A DNA stretch of 64,000 nt from RYN-230 sp963814645 (GCA_963814645.1 CAWFDX010000009.1:930001-994000); one strand, 5' to 3'. Positions 16,040 through 24,610 are shown, counted from the first letter of the stretch. Made by a program: numbers and translations. Notes: generated by a model from the letters alone, not told the origin.

Positions 16040-17110
16040 TCAGTCGGTGGCGGTGATGGTCCCGCTGCCTAGCACGGTGTCCCCGTCATACAGCACCGCG
16101 GCCTGACCACGGGCTACGCCACGGGCGGGTGCGTGCAGCCAGATCCGGAGCAGGGCACCGTCGGGTTCCGCGGTCGCCGGGTGCACCTCGCCGTGCGCCC
16201 GCAACTGGACCAGGCAGTCCCGCGGCCCGGCCAGCGGCGCGCACCCGGTCCACACCGGCCGCTCGGCCACGATCTCACGCACGTCCAGGGCTTCCCGCGG
16301 GCCGACCGTCACGGTCCGGCTGACCGGCTCGATGTCCAGCACGTAGCGCGGCCGGCCGTCGCCAGCCGGCACGCCGACCCGCAGCCCTTTGCGCTGCCCG
16401 ATGGTGAATCCGTACGCGCCGTCGTGCTGGCCGACCAGCGCGCCGTCCTCGGTCACGATGCGGCCCGGCGCGTCACCCAGCCGGGCGGCCAGGAAGGCCC
16501 GGGTGTCGCCGTCCGGGATGAAGCACACGTCGTGGCTGTCCGGCTTGCTGGCCACCGCCATCCCGCGCGCCGCGGCCTCGGCCCGGACCTCGGCCTTGGT
16601 CGAGCCGCCGAGCGGGAACATGGCCCGGTCCAGCTGCTCCCGGGTGAGCACGGCCAGCACGTAGGACTGGTCCTTGCCGTCGTCCACGCTGCGCCGCAGC
16701 CGGCCGCCGTCCAGCCGGGCATGGTGCCCGGTGCACACCGCGTCGAAGCCGAGCGCGACCGCCCGGTCCAGCACCGCGGCGAACTTGATCTTCTCGTTGC
16801 AGCGCAGGCAGGGGTTGGGCGTCCGGCCCTGGGCGTACTCGGCCACGAAGTCGTCCACCACGTCCCGGCTGAACCGCTCGGCCATGTCCCAGACGTAGAA
16901 CGGGATGCCGATCACGTCGGCGGCCCGGCGCGCGTCCCTGGCGTCCTCCACCGTGCAGCAGCCACGTGCCCCAGTGCGGTACGACTGCGGGTTGGCGGAC
17001 AGCGCGAGGTGCACCCCGGTGACCTCGTGCCCGGCATCCGCCGCCCGGGCGGCGGCCACGGCGGAGTCGACGCCGCCGGACATGGCGGCCAGCACGCGAA
17101 GGCGGTTCAT
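16040..17110 (-). CDS. mnmA: tRNA-specific 2-thiouridylase MnmA
   Basis: 356 residues. Thiolates U34 of Lys, Glu and Gln tRNAs. PP-loop SGGVDS (11-16) binds ATP, Cys101 in NPCLRCN is the catalytic cysteine and Cys196 in HDVCFIPDGD carries the persulfide. The C-terminal part (FTIGQRKGL) is the tRNA-binding barrel. Sulfur would come from the cysteine desulfurase at 18175-19407, which is close but separated by the aldo/keto reductase gene on the other strand. Start ATG 17110 with GAGGAGC 15 bases upstream. In many actinobacteria this gene is followed closely by the MetE-like gene and ligA; here about 14 kb intervene. Confidence 0.96.
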   Translation of the reverse strand: MNRLRVLAAMSGGVDSAVAAARAADAGHEVTGVHLALSANPQSYRTGARGCCTVEDARDARRAADVIGIPFYVWDMAERFSRDVVDDFVAEYAQGRTPNPCLRCNEKIKFAAVLDRAVALGFDAVCTGHHARLDGGRLRRSVDDGKDQSYVLAVLTREQLDRAMFPLGGSTKAEVRAEAAARGMAVASKPDSHDVCFIPDGDTRAFLAARLGDAPGRIVTEDGALVGQHDGAYGFTIGQRKGLRVGVPAGDGRPRYVLDIEPVSRTVTVGPREALDVREIVAERPVWTGCAPLAGPRDCLVQLRAHGEVHPATAEPDGALLRIWLHAPARGVARGQAAVLYDGDTVLGSGTITATD

Positions 17111-17147
17111 TGCGTCTTCGAGAGTAGCTCCTCGCGGACGGCACTTG

Positions 17148-17167
17148 ACCTAGAGCGCGCTCTAGGT
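17148..17167. promoter_or_regulatory. Perfect 20-bp palindromic operator
   Basis: ACCTAGAGCGCGCTCTAGGT reads identically on both strands. It lies in the 99-base divergent gap between mnmA and the aldo/keto reductase gene, 43 bases before the latter's ATG, overlapping a TTGACC -35-like hexamer. Size and symmetry suit a TetR-family repressor. No TetR gene is nearby. Confidence 0.65.
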
Positions 17168-17209
17168 GACAGCGTGGTGGCCGAAGACGACAGGAAGGAC
17201 ATTCCCGGC

Positions 17210-18178
17210 ATGAGGGTGCTCGGCAAGAGCGGTATCGAGGTCAGCGCGATCGGGTTCGGCTGCTGGGCCATTGGCGGCCCGTTCTACCGCGATGGCAGCC
17301 CGGCGGGCTGGGGTGAGGTCGACGACGACGAGTCGGCCGCCGCCGTGCGCCGCGCCCTGGAGCTGGGCATCACGTTTTTCGACACGGCCGACGTGTACGG
17401 CACCGGGCATAGCGAGACAGTCCTCGGCCATGCGCTGGCCGGGCGCCGGGACGAGGTGGTGATCGCCACCAAGTTCGGCAACGCCTTCGACCCGGCGCGG
17501 CGGGCGATCACCGGCGCCGACGCCAGCCCCGGTCACATCCACCAGGCCTGCCGGGACTCGCTGGCCCGGCTCGGCACCGACCGGATCGACCTGTACCAGC
17601 TGCACCTGGGCGATCTGCCGGCCAGCCAGGCCGACGACGCGATGGCGGCGCTGGAGGACCTGGTCACCGGCGGGCTGATCCGCGGCTACGGCTGGAGCAC
17701 CGACGACCCGGAGCGGGCCGCCCAGTTCGGCAAGGGCGCGCACGGCACGGCGGTGCAGCACGAAATGAACGTGCTGGCCGACAACCCGGACATGCTGGCC
17801 GTGTGCGACGCGTTCGACCTGGCCAGCGTGAACCGCGGGCCGCTGGCCATGGGCCTGCTGACCGGCAAGTACGGCGCGGCCGACCAGGTGCCCGGCGATG
17901 ACGTGCGGGCCAACGCCCCGTGGATGCGCTACTTTCGCGGCGGCCGCCCGGCCCCGGAGTGGCTGGCCCGGCTGGACGCGGTCCGGGACGTGCTGACCAG
18001 CGGCGGGCGCACCCTGGCTCAGGGCGCGCTGGGCTGGCTGCTGGCCCGCAGCCCGCGCACCGTGCCCATCCCCGGCATCCGCACCGTAGCGCAGGCCGAG
18101 CAGAACGCCGCCGCCCTGGACCTCGGCCCGCTCACCCGGCCCCAGCTGACCGAGATCGCCGGACTGCTGGCGGGCTAA
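17210..18178 (+). CDS. Aldo/keto reductase
   Basis: 322 residues, NADPH-dependent TIM-barrel oxidoreductase. The catalytic tetrad is visible: Asp and Tyr in FFDTADVYGTGHSE, Lys in VIATKFGN and His in DLYQLHLGDL. The cofactor-binding end is VPIPGIRTVAQAEQNAAAL. Start ATG 17210 with AGGAAGGAC upstream, although the frame stays open far upstream. A perfect palindrome in the promoter suggests repression by a TetR-type regulator, so the gene is probably inducible. Substrate unknown. The stop overlaps that of the convergent cysteine desulfurase gene by four bases. Confidence 0.9.
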   Translation: MRVLGKSGIEVSAIGFGCWAIGGPFYRDGSPAGWGEVDDDESAAAVRRALELGITFFDTADVYGTGHSETVLGHALAGRRDEVVIATKFGNAFDPARRAITGADASPGHIHQACRDSLARLGTDRIDLYQLHLGDLPASQADDAMAALEDLVTGGLIRGYGWSTDDPERAAQFGKGAHGTAVQHEMNVLADNPDMLAVCDAFDLASVNRGPLAMGLLTGKYGAADQVPGDDVRANAPWMRYFRGGRPAPEWLARLDAVRDVLTSGGRTLAQGALGWLLARSPRTVPIPGIRTVAQAEQNAAALDLGPLTRPQLTEIAGLLAG

Positions 18179-19407
18179 TTCCCCGCCGCCCGGCGGGCCC
18201 GCTGGACGACCTCGCCGAGCACCGCGCCGACCGCGTCCACGTCCTGCGCAGTGGTGGTGTGGCCGAGCGAGAAGCGCAGCGAGCCACGGGCCCGGGCCTC
18301 GTCCGCGCCCATGGCCAGCAGCACGTGGCTGGGCTGGGCCACCCCGGCGGTGCAGGCCGAGCCGGTGGAGCAGGCGATGCCCTTGGCGTCGAGCAGCATC
18401 AGCAGCGCGTCGCCCTCGCAGCCGGGGAAGGAGAAGTGCGCGTTGCCGGGCAGCCGTCCCGGGCCGGCCGGCGGGCCGTTCAGGATGGCGTCCGGGACCG
18501 CGGCCATGACCTGCCTGATCAGGTCGTCGCGCAGCCCGGCCAGCCGGGCCGCCTCTTCCGCCCGGCGTTCCGCCATCACCGCAGCCGCCACCGCGAAGGC
18601 GCGGATGGCCGGCGCGTCCAGCGTGCCCGAGCGGACCTCGCTCTCCTGGCCGCCGCCGTGCAGCACCGGGACCGGCTGCACGCCGCGGGCCAGCAGCAGC
18701 GCGCCCGCGCCGACCGGGCCGCCGAACTTGTGCGCGGTGACCGTCATCGCGTCCGCGCCGCTGGCCGTGAAGCTGACCGGCAGCTGCCCGGCGGCCTGCA
18801 CCGCGTCGGTGTGGAACGGGATGCCGTGCTCCCTGGTGATCTCGGCCAGTTCGGCGATCGGCTGGACCGCGCCTACCTCGTTGTTCGCCCACATGACGCT
18901 GACCAGCGCGACCGTGCCCGGGCTGGCCTCGATCTCATCGGCCAGCGTGCCGGGGCGGAGCAAGCCGGCCGCGTCCACCGGCAGCAGCGCCTGCTGGGCG
19001 GCCTCGTGCTCGGTCAGCCAGTGCACCGAGTCCAGCACCGCGTGGTGTTCCACCGCGGTGGTCAGCACCCGGCGGCGCTTGCCTGGGCCACCCTGGCGGC
19101 CGCCCTGCCGGGCCCAGTACAGCCCCTTGACGGCGAGGTTGTCCGCCTCGGTGCCGCCGCCGGTGAAGATGACCTCACTGGGCCGGGCGCCGAACACCTC
19201 CGCGATCTGCTCCCGCGATTCCTCCACCACCCGGCGGGCCCGGCGGCCGGCGTTATGCAGCGAAGAAGGGTTGCCGAGCTGGCCGAGCTCCTCGGTCATC
19301 GCGCTGAGCGCCTCGGGCAGCAGCGGAGTCGTCGCCGCGTGGTCCAGGTACACCACACGGTCCGGTGCCTGTCCCGGGCGGCCGCCCGCGCTGTCCATGT
19401 ACCCCAT
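18175..19407 (-). CDS. Cysteine desulfurase (IscS/NifS family)
   Basis: 410 residues, PLP-dependent class V aminotransferase fold. The cofactor lysine is about residue 227 in TVTAHKFGG, and the persulfide cysteine is about 352 in CSTGSACTAG. The N-terminal VVYLDHAATTPL is diagnostic. It supplies sulfur for MnmA and probably Fe-S assembly. I start at ATG 19407 (MGYMDSAGG); ATG 19398 is an alternative, and the frame is open to 19467. A TAGGCT hexamer lies just upstream, so the transcript may have a very short leader. It follows etfA after 61 bases on the same strand. Confidence 0.93.
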   Translation of the reverse strand: MGYMDSAGGRPGQAPDRVVYLDHAATTPLLPEALSAMTEELGQLGNPSSLHNAGRRARRVVEESREQIAEVFGARPSEVIFTGGGTEADNLAVKGLYWARQGGRQGGPGKRRRVLTTAVEHHAVLDSVHWLTEHEAAQQALLPVDAAGLLRPGTLADEIEASPGTVALVSVMWANNEVGAVQPIAELAEITREHGIPFHTDAVQAAGQLPVSFTASGADAMTVTAHKFGGPVGAGALLLARGVQPVPVLHGGGQESEVRSGTLDAPAIRAFAVAAAVMAERRAEEAARLAGLRDDLIRQVMAAVPDAILNGPPAGPGRLPGNAHFSFPGCEGDALLMLLDAKGIACSTGSACTAGVAQPSHVLLAMGADEARARGSLRFSLGHTTTAQDVDAVGAVLGEVVQRARRAAGN

Positions 19408-19468
19408 GACGGACTTCAGCCTAGTGTGCGTTCTGGCCGGGGCACACGTCCCCGGCCAGACCTGCACG

Positions 19469-20437
19469 CTAGTTCGCGGAGCGCTGCTCGATCTGCTCGG
19501 TGAGCTGCGGCACCACCTGGAACAGGTCGCCGACCACGCCGAAGTCGGCCAGTTCGAAGATGGGCGCCTCAGGATCCTTGTTGATCACCATGATGGTCTT
19601 GGCCGTCTGCATGCCGGCCCGGTGCTGGATCGCGCCGGAAATGCCCACCGCCATGTACAGCTGCGGTGACACCGTCTTCCCGGTCTGGCCGACCTGGAAC
19701 TGGTGCGGGTACCAGCCGGCGTCGGTGGCCGCCCGGGACGCGCCGACCGCGGCACCCAGCGAGTCGGCCAGCTTCTCGATCAGCGCGAAGTTCTCCGCGT
19801 TGCCCACACCGCGGCCGCCGGACACGACGATCGCGGCCTCGGTGAGCTCCGGCCGCTCGCCGCGCTCGGCGACCACCCGTTCGGTGATCCGGACCGCCTT
19901 GGCCGCGTCGCTCAGCTCGACCCCGGCCGGGGTGAGCTCGGCCGCTGCCGGGGCCGGCTCGGCCGCCACCGAGTTGGGCCGGACCGCGATGATCGGCGTG
20001 CCGGTGCGCACCCGGGACTGCACCATGATCGCGCCACCGAAGATGGACTGCTCGGCGACCAGGCCGCCGCCGTCGCCCGGGGCCAGGCCAACCGCGTCGG
20101 TGATCACCCCGGAGCCGGTCTTGACAGCCAGCCGGCCGGCCACTTCCTTGCCCTCGCCGGTGGCCGCGATGAGCACCGCGGCCGGCTCGGTCCGGCCGGC
20201 CAGCGCGGCCAGCACCTCGGCGGCCGGGGCGACCACGCCGTCCTCGAAATCGCTTCCTTCGGCCAGGTAGACCTTGACCGCGCCGAACTCAGCCAGCCGC
20301 TCCCGGCCACCCTCGGCCCCGCTGCCCAGCCACACCGCGGACGGCTCGCCGAACTGGCGGGCCAGCGTGAGCAGTTCGCCGGTGACCTTCTTGACCGTCT
20401 CGCCGTCATGCTCGGCGAGCACCAGAACCTCAGCCAT
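19469..20437 (-). CDS. etfA: Electron transfer flavoprotein alpha subunit
   Basis: 322 residues. With EtfB it carries electrons from acyl-CoA dehydrogenases to the respiratory chain. The C-terminal FAD domain has the signature region VGQTGKTVSPQLYMAVGISG then AIQHRAGMQTAKTIMVINKD; the N-terminal MAEVLVLAEHDGETVKKVT is typical. Start ATG 20437 preceded by GGGAAGGGACACC; the longer open frame is not used. It follows etfB by 16 bases. Confidence 0.95.
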   Translation of the reverse strand: MAEVLVLAEHDGETVKKVTGELLTLARQFGEPSAVWLGSGAEGGRERLAEFGAVKVYLAEGSDFEDGVVAPAAEVLAALAGRTEPAAVLIAATGEGKEVAGRLAVKTGSGVITDAVGLAPGDGGGLVAEQSIFGGAIMVQSRVRTGTPIIAVRPNSVAAEPAPAAAELTPAGVELSDAAKAVRITERVVAERGERPELTEAAIVVSGGRGVGNAENFALIEKLADSLGAAVGASRAATDAGWYPHQFQVGQTGKTVSPQLYMAVGISGAIQHRAGMQTAKTIMVINKDPEAPIFELADFGVVGDLFQVVPQLTEQIEQRSAN

Positions 20438-20453
20438 GGTGTCCCTTCCCGGC

Positions 20454-21233
20454 TCAGATGAACTTCTGCGCGGCGAGGAACTCAGCGGCCTTGACGCCAC
20501 CGTCGCCTTCGTCCTTGACGATCGTGCCGGCCTGCCGCGGCGGGCGCTTCGCGAAGCTGATCACCTCGGTGGCCGCGGCGGCCAGGCCGACCTGGCCGGG
20601 GTCGATGCCCGCATCGGCCAGGCTCAGCGTTTCCACCGGCTTCTTCTTGGCCGCCATGATCCCCTTGAACGACGGGTAGCGCGGCTCGTTGATCTTCTCC
20701 ACCACGCTGATCACGGCGGGCAGGCTGGCCGCGACCTTGTCGTAGCCGGTGTCAGTCTGCCGGTGGATGGTCAACCGGCTGCCGTCCACCTCGACCTTGC
20801 TGGCCAGCGACACCTGCGGCACGCCGAGCCGTTCGGCCAGCATGGCGGCCATCACACCCATCCGCGCGTCGGTCGACTCGGCACCGGCGATGACCAGGTC
20901 GAACCCGGTCCGGCCGAGCACCGCGGCCAGCGCGGCCGAGGTCTGCAGCCCGTCAGACCCGGCCAGCCCATCGTCGATCAGGTGGATGGCCTTGTCCGCG
21001 CCCATGGACAGCGCCTTGCGGATCGACTCGCTGGCCTTCTCCGGGCCCATGGTCAGGATGGTGACCTCGCCCCCGTGCGCCTCGGCCAGGCGGAGCCCTT
21101 CCTCGATCGCGTACTCGTCAAGCTCGTTGATGACCCCATCGACCGAGGCCCGGTCCAGCGTCGAGTCATCGGGCCGCAGGGTGCGCTCGGCCCAGGTGTC
21201 TGGCACCTGCTTCACCAAGACGACGATGTTCAT
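20454..21233 (-). CDS. etfB: Electron transfer flavoprotein beta subunit
   Basis: 259 residues. Binds AMP and pairs with EtfA. Family features: MNIVVLVKQVPDTWAERTL, LDEYAIEEGLRLAE, and the signature VEKINEPRYPSFKGIMAAKK. Start ATG 21233 with CAGGAGG upstream. First gene of etfB-etfA-cysteine desulfurase. Confidence 0.95.
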   Translation of the reverse strand: MNIVVLVKQVPDTWAERTLRPDDSTLDRASVDGVINELDEYAIEEGLRLAEAHGGEVTILTMGPEKASESIRKALSMGADKAIHLIDDGLAGSDGLQTSAALAAVLGRTGFDLVIAGAESTDARMGVMAAMLAERLGVPQVSLASKVEVDGSRLTIHRQTDTGYDKVAASLPAVISVVEKINEPRYPSFKGIMAAKKKPVETLSLADAGIDPGQVGLAAAATEVISFAKRPPRQAGTIVKDEGDGGVKAAEFLAAQKFI

Positions 21234-21358
21234 GCCGGTGGCCGACCTCCTGTCTCATTCATGCCGCCCGGGGCTGGTCCGGGCACCTCAAGGGTGCCAA
21301 ATCGCCAAGCCCAGGCAATGCCCGGGGTGCGTGCAGCCTTATGTTACCTGCTGGTAGC

Positions 21359-22201
21359 TTACTCCGCCTCGGCCGCGTCCACGACGTTGGCCAGCAGCAT
21401 GGCCCTGGTCATCGGGCCGACCCCGCCGGGCATCGGGGCCAGGTAGCCGGCCACCTCGCGGACCTCCGGGTCGACGTCCCCGACCAGTCCCGCCTCGGTC
21501 CGGGTGATGCCGACGTCCAGCACGGCCGCGCCGGGCCGGATCATGTCCGCGGTGACCAGGCCGGGTCGGCCGGCCGCGACCACCACGATGTCGGCCGTCC
21601 GGGTGTGCCAGGCCAGATCCTTGGTCCCGGTGTGGCACTGGGTGACCGTGGCGTTCTCGCTGCGCCGGGTCAGCAGCAGACCGAGCGCCCGGCCCACCGT
21701 GATGCCCCGCCCGATGATGGTCACCTCGGCGCCCGCGATCGGCACCTCGTACCGGCGGAGCAGCGCCACGATGCCGCGTGGCGTGCAGGGCAGCGGTCCG
21801 GGCTGGCCGAGCACCAGCCGGCCCAGGTTGAGCGGGTGCAGCCCGTCCGCGTCCTTGTCTGGGTCGATCCGGCTCAGGATCGCGTTCGCGTCGATGCCCG
21901 CGGGCAGCGGCAACTGCACGATGTAGCCGGTGCAGGCTGGGTCGGCGTTCAGCTCGTCGACCATCGCCTCGACCTGCTGCTGGCTGGCGTCGGCGGGCAG
22001 CTCACGGCGGATGCTGGCGATACCCACCTCGGCGCAGTCCCGGTGCTTGCCGTTGACGTAGGCGCGGCTGCCCGGATCATCGCCGACCAGCACGGTGCCG
22101 AGACCCGGCACAATGCCTCGCTCGGCCAGGGCGGCCCGGACCGCCAGCTCGGCCTTGATCGCGGTGGCGGCCGCCTTCCCGTCCAGGATCTGCGCTGTCA
22201 T
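21359..22201 (-). CDS. folD: Methylenetetrahydrofolate dehydrogenase/cyclohydrolase FolD
   Basis: 280 residues. Interconverts 5,10-methylene-THF and 10-formyl-THF, the one-carbon donor used by PurN and PurH encoded next to it. Catalytic Tyr48 and Lys52 in RAYVNGKHRDC; NADP-binding IIGRGITVGRALGLLL; signature PMPGGVGPMTRAMLLAN near the end. Start ATG 22201 with a GGAG site in the 18-base gap after purH, so purN-purH-folD form one operon with a shared folate theme. Confidence 0.97.
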   Translation of the reverse strand: MTAQILDGKAAATAIKAELAVRAALAERGIVPGLGTVLVGDDPGSRAYVNGKHRDCAEVGIASIRRELPADASQQQVEAMVDELNADPACTGYIVQLPLPAGIDANAILSRIDPDKDADGLHPLNLGRLVLGQPGPLPCTPRGIVALLRRYEVPIAGAEVTIIGRGITVGRALGLLLTRRSENATVTQCHTGTKDLAWHTRTADIVVVAAGRPGLVTADMIRPGAAVLDVGITRTEAGLVGDVDPEVREVAGYLAPMPGGVGPMTRAMLLANVVDAAEAE

Positions 22202-22219
22202 GTGATATCCGCTCCGCAG

Positions 22220-23872
22220 TCAGTGGAAGAAGTGCCGGACACCGGTGACGTACATGGTGATCCCGGCCTGCTCAGCCGCTTCGATGGACAGCTTGTCCCG
22301 GATCGACCCGCCGGGCTGCACCACGGCCCGCACGCCCGCCTGGATCAGCACCTCCAGGCCGTCCGGGAACGGGAAGTACGCGTCGCTGGCCGCCACCGCG
22401 CCGGCCGCCCGGTCACCGGCCCGGGCCACCGCCAGCCGGGCCGCGTCCACCCGGTTCACCTGGCCCATGCCCACACCGACCGTGGCCAGCCCGGCCGCGA
22501 GCAGGATCGCGTTCGACTTGACGCTGCGGATGGCCCGCCAGGCGAAGGCCAGGTCGGCCAGAGTGTCCGCGGCGGCGGGCTGGCCGGTCTTCAGCCCCCA
22601 GCTGGCCGGGTCGTCGCCGGGCGCGTCGATCTGGTCCGGAGTCTGCAGTAGCAGCCCACCGTCCACCTGCCGCCACTCTGGCGGTTTGGCAGTGCCAGCC
22701 CGGGGGGACGACCCCCCGCTCTGCTTCCCCGGGGGACTACCCCCGGAGCCCCCGGCCCCCGTCCGGCGCTCCGCGCCGGAGGTGAGCGGGGGAGCGCACT
22801 GCAGCAGCCGGACGTTCTTGCTGCCGCGCAGGATGTCCAGCGCCTCGGCCGCGAACCCGGGCGCGACCACGACCTCGGTGAAGATGTCCTTGACCTGGCC
22901 GGCCATGGCCGCGGTGACCACCCCGTTGGCCGCGATCACGCCGCCGAACGCAGAGTCTGGGTCGCAGGCGTTGGCCTTCCGGTGCGCCTCGGCCAGGTCG
23001 GCGCCCAGCGCGATACCGCACGGGTTGGCGTGCTTGATGATGGCCACGCAGGGCTGGGCGAAGTCGTAGGCGGCCCGCCAGGCGGCGGCCGCGTCCACGT
23101 AGTTGTTGTAGGACATGGCCTTGCCGTGCAACTGCTCGGCCTCGGCCAGGCCTGGCCGGCCCGCCCCGGTGTACAGCGCGGCCCGCTGATGCGGGTTCTC
23201 CCCGTAGCGGAGCACGTCACGGCGGGACCACACGGCCGCGGTCACGTCCGGCCAGCCGGTCTCCTGGGCCGTCTCGTCCGGGGCGTAGCTGGACGCGAAC
23301 CAGGACGCCACCGCGGCGTCGTAGCGGGCGGTGTGCGCGTACGCCTGGGCGGCCAGCCGCCGCCGCTGCTCCAGGGTGAACCCGCCCGCCGCCACCGCCT
23401 CGGCCGCGGCCGGGTACATCGCCGGGTCGGTGAGCACCGCGACATGCTGGTGGTTCTTGGCCGCGGCCCGGACCATGGCCGGGCCGCCGATGTCGATCTG
23501 CTCCACGCACTCCGCGGCGGGTGCGCCGGAACTGACCGTGGCCTCGAACGGGTACAGGTTGGACACCAGCAGTCCGAACGGCGCGATGCCCAGTTCGGCC
23601 AGCCGGGCCTCGTGGTCCGGCCGGCTCAGGTCGGCCAGTAGCCCGGCGTGCACCGCCGGGTGCAGCGTCTTGACCCGGCCGTCCAGGCACTCCGGGAAGC
23701 CGGTGACGTCCTCCACCGCGGTGACCGGCACCCCGGCCTCGGCGATGGCGGCGGCCGTGCTGCCGGTGCTGACGATCTCCACGCCGCACTTGTGCAGCGC
23801 CCGCGCCAGGTCGGCCAGTCCGGTCTTGTCGTACACGCTGATCAGCGCGCGCCTGATGGCTACTCTCGTCAA
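22220..23872 (-). CDS. purH: Bifunctional AICAR transformylase/IMP cyclohydrolase PurH, with an in-frame insertion
   Basis: 550 residues; catalyses the last two steps of IMP synthesis. The N-terminal MGS-like cyclohydrolase domain (ALISVYDKTGLADLARALHK, VKTLHPAVHAGLL) is followed by the transformylase domain (GENPHQRAALY, KHANPCGIA, VKSNAILLA). Between NVRLLQCA and EWRQVDGG sits an extra stretch of roughly 36 Gly/Ser/Pro-rich residues encoded by a palindromic repeat (22692-22780) found also at 55204-55258. The insertion keeps the frame, so the enzyme may tolerate it as a surface loop. I choose TTG 23872, which overlaps the purN stop as TTGA with AAGGCGAGGA upstream; a GTG at 23908 would add 12 residues. 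Confidence 0.93.
   Translation of the reverse strand: MTRVAIRRALISVYDKTGLADLARALHKCGVEIVSTGSTAAAIAEAGVPVTAVEDVTGFPECLDGRVKTLHPAVHAGLLADLSRPDHEARLAELGIAPFGLLVSNLYPFEATVSSGAPAAECVEQIDIGGPAMVRAAAKNHQHVAVLTDPAMYPAAAEAVAAGGFTLEQRRRLAAQAYAHTARYDAAVASWFASSYAPDETAQETGWPDVTAAVWSRRDVLRYGENPHQRAALYTGAGRPGLAEAEQLHGKAMSYNNYVDAAAAWRAAYDFAQPCVAIIKHANPCGIALGADLAEAHRKANACDPDSAFGGVIAANGVVTAAMAGQVKDIFTEVVVAPGFAAEALDILRGSKNVRLLQCAPPLTSGAERRTGAGGSGGSPPGKQSGGSSPRAGTAKPPEWRQVDGGLLLQTPDQIDAPGDDPASWGLKTGQPAAADTLADLAFAWRAIRSVKSNAILLAAGLATVGVGMGQVNRVDAARLAVARAGDRAAGAVAASDAYFPFPDGLEVLIQAGVRAVVQPGGSIRDKLSIEAAEQAGITMYVTGVRHFFH
22692..22780. repeat. Two-hairpin repeat element inside purH
   Basis: Contains GGGGGGACGACCCCCC (6-bp stem) and TCCGGCGCTCCGCGCCGGA (8-bp stem, 3-base loop). 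Both ends match the element at 55204-55258 on the opposite strand; the middle of this copy (about 22717-22755) is absent there. It interrupts purH in frame. Confidence 0.7.
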
Positions 23873-24477
23873 CGGCCGATCCTCGCCTTTCTGCCCGTGA
23901 CGGTCCACCCGTCGCGGACCATCCGGCCCACAGTCTCCACGAGCAGCCCGCGTTCGGTCACCTTGACCCGCTCGTGCAGGGTGGCCTCGTCGTCGTCATC
24001 GAGCACCGGGACCGCGGCCTGGGCCAGCACCGGGCCGGTGTCCGTGCCCGCGTCGACCAGGAACACCGTGCACCCGGTGAGCTTCACGCCATACTCCAGC
24101 GCATCCCGTACCCCGTGCATGCCCGGGAATGCGGGCAGCAGGGCCGGATGCGTGTTGATCACCCGGCCGCCGAACGCGGCCAGGAAGTCCTTGCCGACCA
24201 GCTTCATGAACCCGGCCAGCACGATCAGGTCCGGCTGGGCTTCGGCGCAGGACGCGGTGAGAGCCCGGTCCCAGTCCGGGCGGTCCGGGTAGTCCGCGAC
24301 CCGGTGCACGAACGTGGGCACCCCGGCCCGCGCGGCCCGGCCCAGGGCGGGCACTCCGGTCCGGTCCGCGCCGACTGCAGCCACCTGCGCGCCGTACCCC
24401 GGGTCGGCGCACGCACCGAGCAGGGCCTGCAGGTTCGTGCCCGCGCCGGAGACCAGAACGACCAGGCGAGCCCGCAT
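23869..24477 (-). CDS. purN: Phosphoribosylglycinamide formyltransferase PurN
   Basis: 202 residues. Transfers the formyl group from 10-formyl-THF to GAR. Motifs: VLVSGAGTNLQALL (substrate loop), LAGFMKLVGKDFL, the catalytic region INTHPALLPAFPGMHG (Asn, His), and TGCTVFLVDAGTDTGPVLAQ with the catalytic Asp. ATG 24477 lies seven bases after a TAGGGT -10 hexamer, so translation is probably leaderless; a GTG three codons upstream overlaps the hexamer and is less likely. The stop overlaps the purH start. Confidence 0.95.
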   Translation of the reverse strand: MRARLVVLVSGAGTNLQALLGACADPGYGAQVAAVGADRTGVPALGRAARAGVPTFVHRVADYPDRPDWDRALTASCAEAQPDLIVLAGFMKLVGKDFLAAFGGRVINTHPALLPAFPGMHGVRDALEYGVKLTGCTVFLVDAGTDTGPVLAQAAVPVLDDDDEATLHERVKVTERGLLVETVGRMVRDGWTVTGRKARIGR

Positions 24478-24484
24478 GCGGCCC

Positions 24485-24490
24485 ACCCTA
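24485..24490 (-). promoter_or_regulatory. -10 element, leaderless purN promoter
   Basis: TAGGGT on the minus strand, seven bases before ATG 24477, with no Shine-Dalgarno sequence between. Confidence 0.45.
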
Positions 24491-24497
24491 CGTGGCG

Positions 24498-24610
24498 TCA
24501 GGACCAGGACGTCCCGTTCCAGCGCATGAGCAGCGAGCCGTTGTCGTCGAGGCCGACCGCCCAGACGTCGCCGGGGCTCGGCTGCGCCACCGCACTTAGG
24601 GATTTCTTTA
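24498..24610 (-). pseudogene. Remnant of a beta-propeller repeat protein
   Basis: The last 34 residues before the stop at 24498 (SLSAVAQPSPGDVWAVGLDD, then NGSLLMRWNGTSWS) match one blade of the secreted WNGTSW/DVWAVG repeat proteins common in actinobacteria. Nothing upstream in this frame looks like further blades or a signal peptide; the region before it is arginine/proline noise. This is probably the 3' relic of a deleted gene. Confidence 0.4.

Noticed and set aside
16133..17209. N-terminal extension of the aldo/keto reductase frame
   Set aside because: The open frame runs antisense through mnmA by chance; the reductase has a proper start and ribosome-binding site at 17210.
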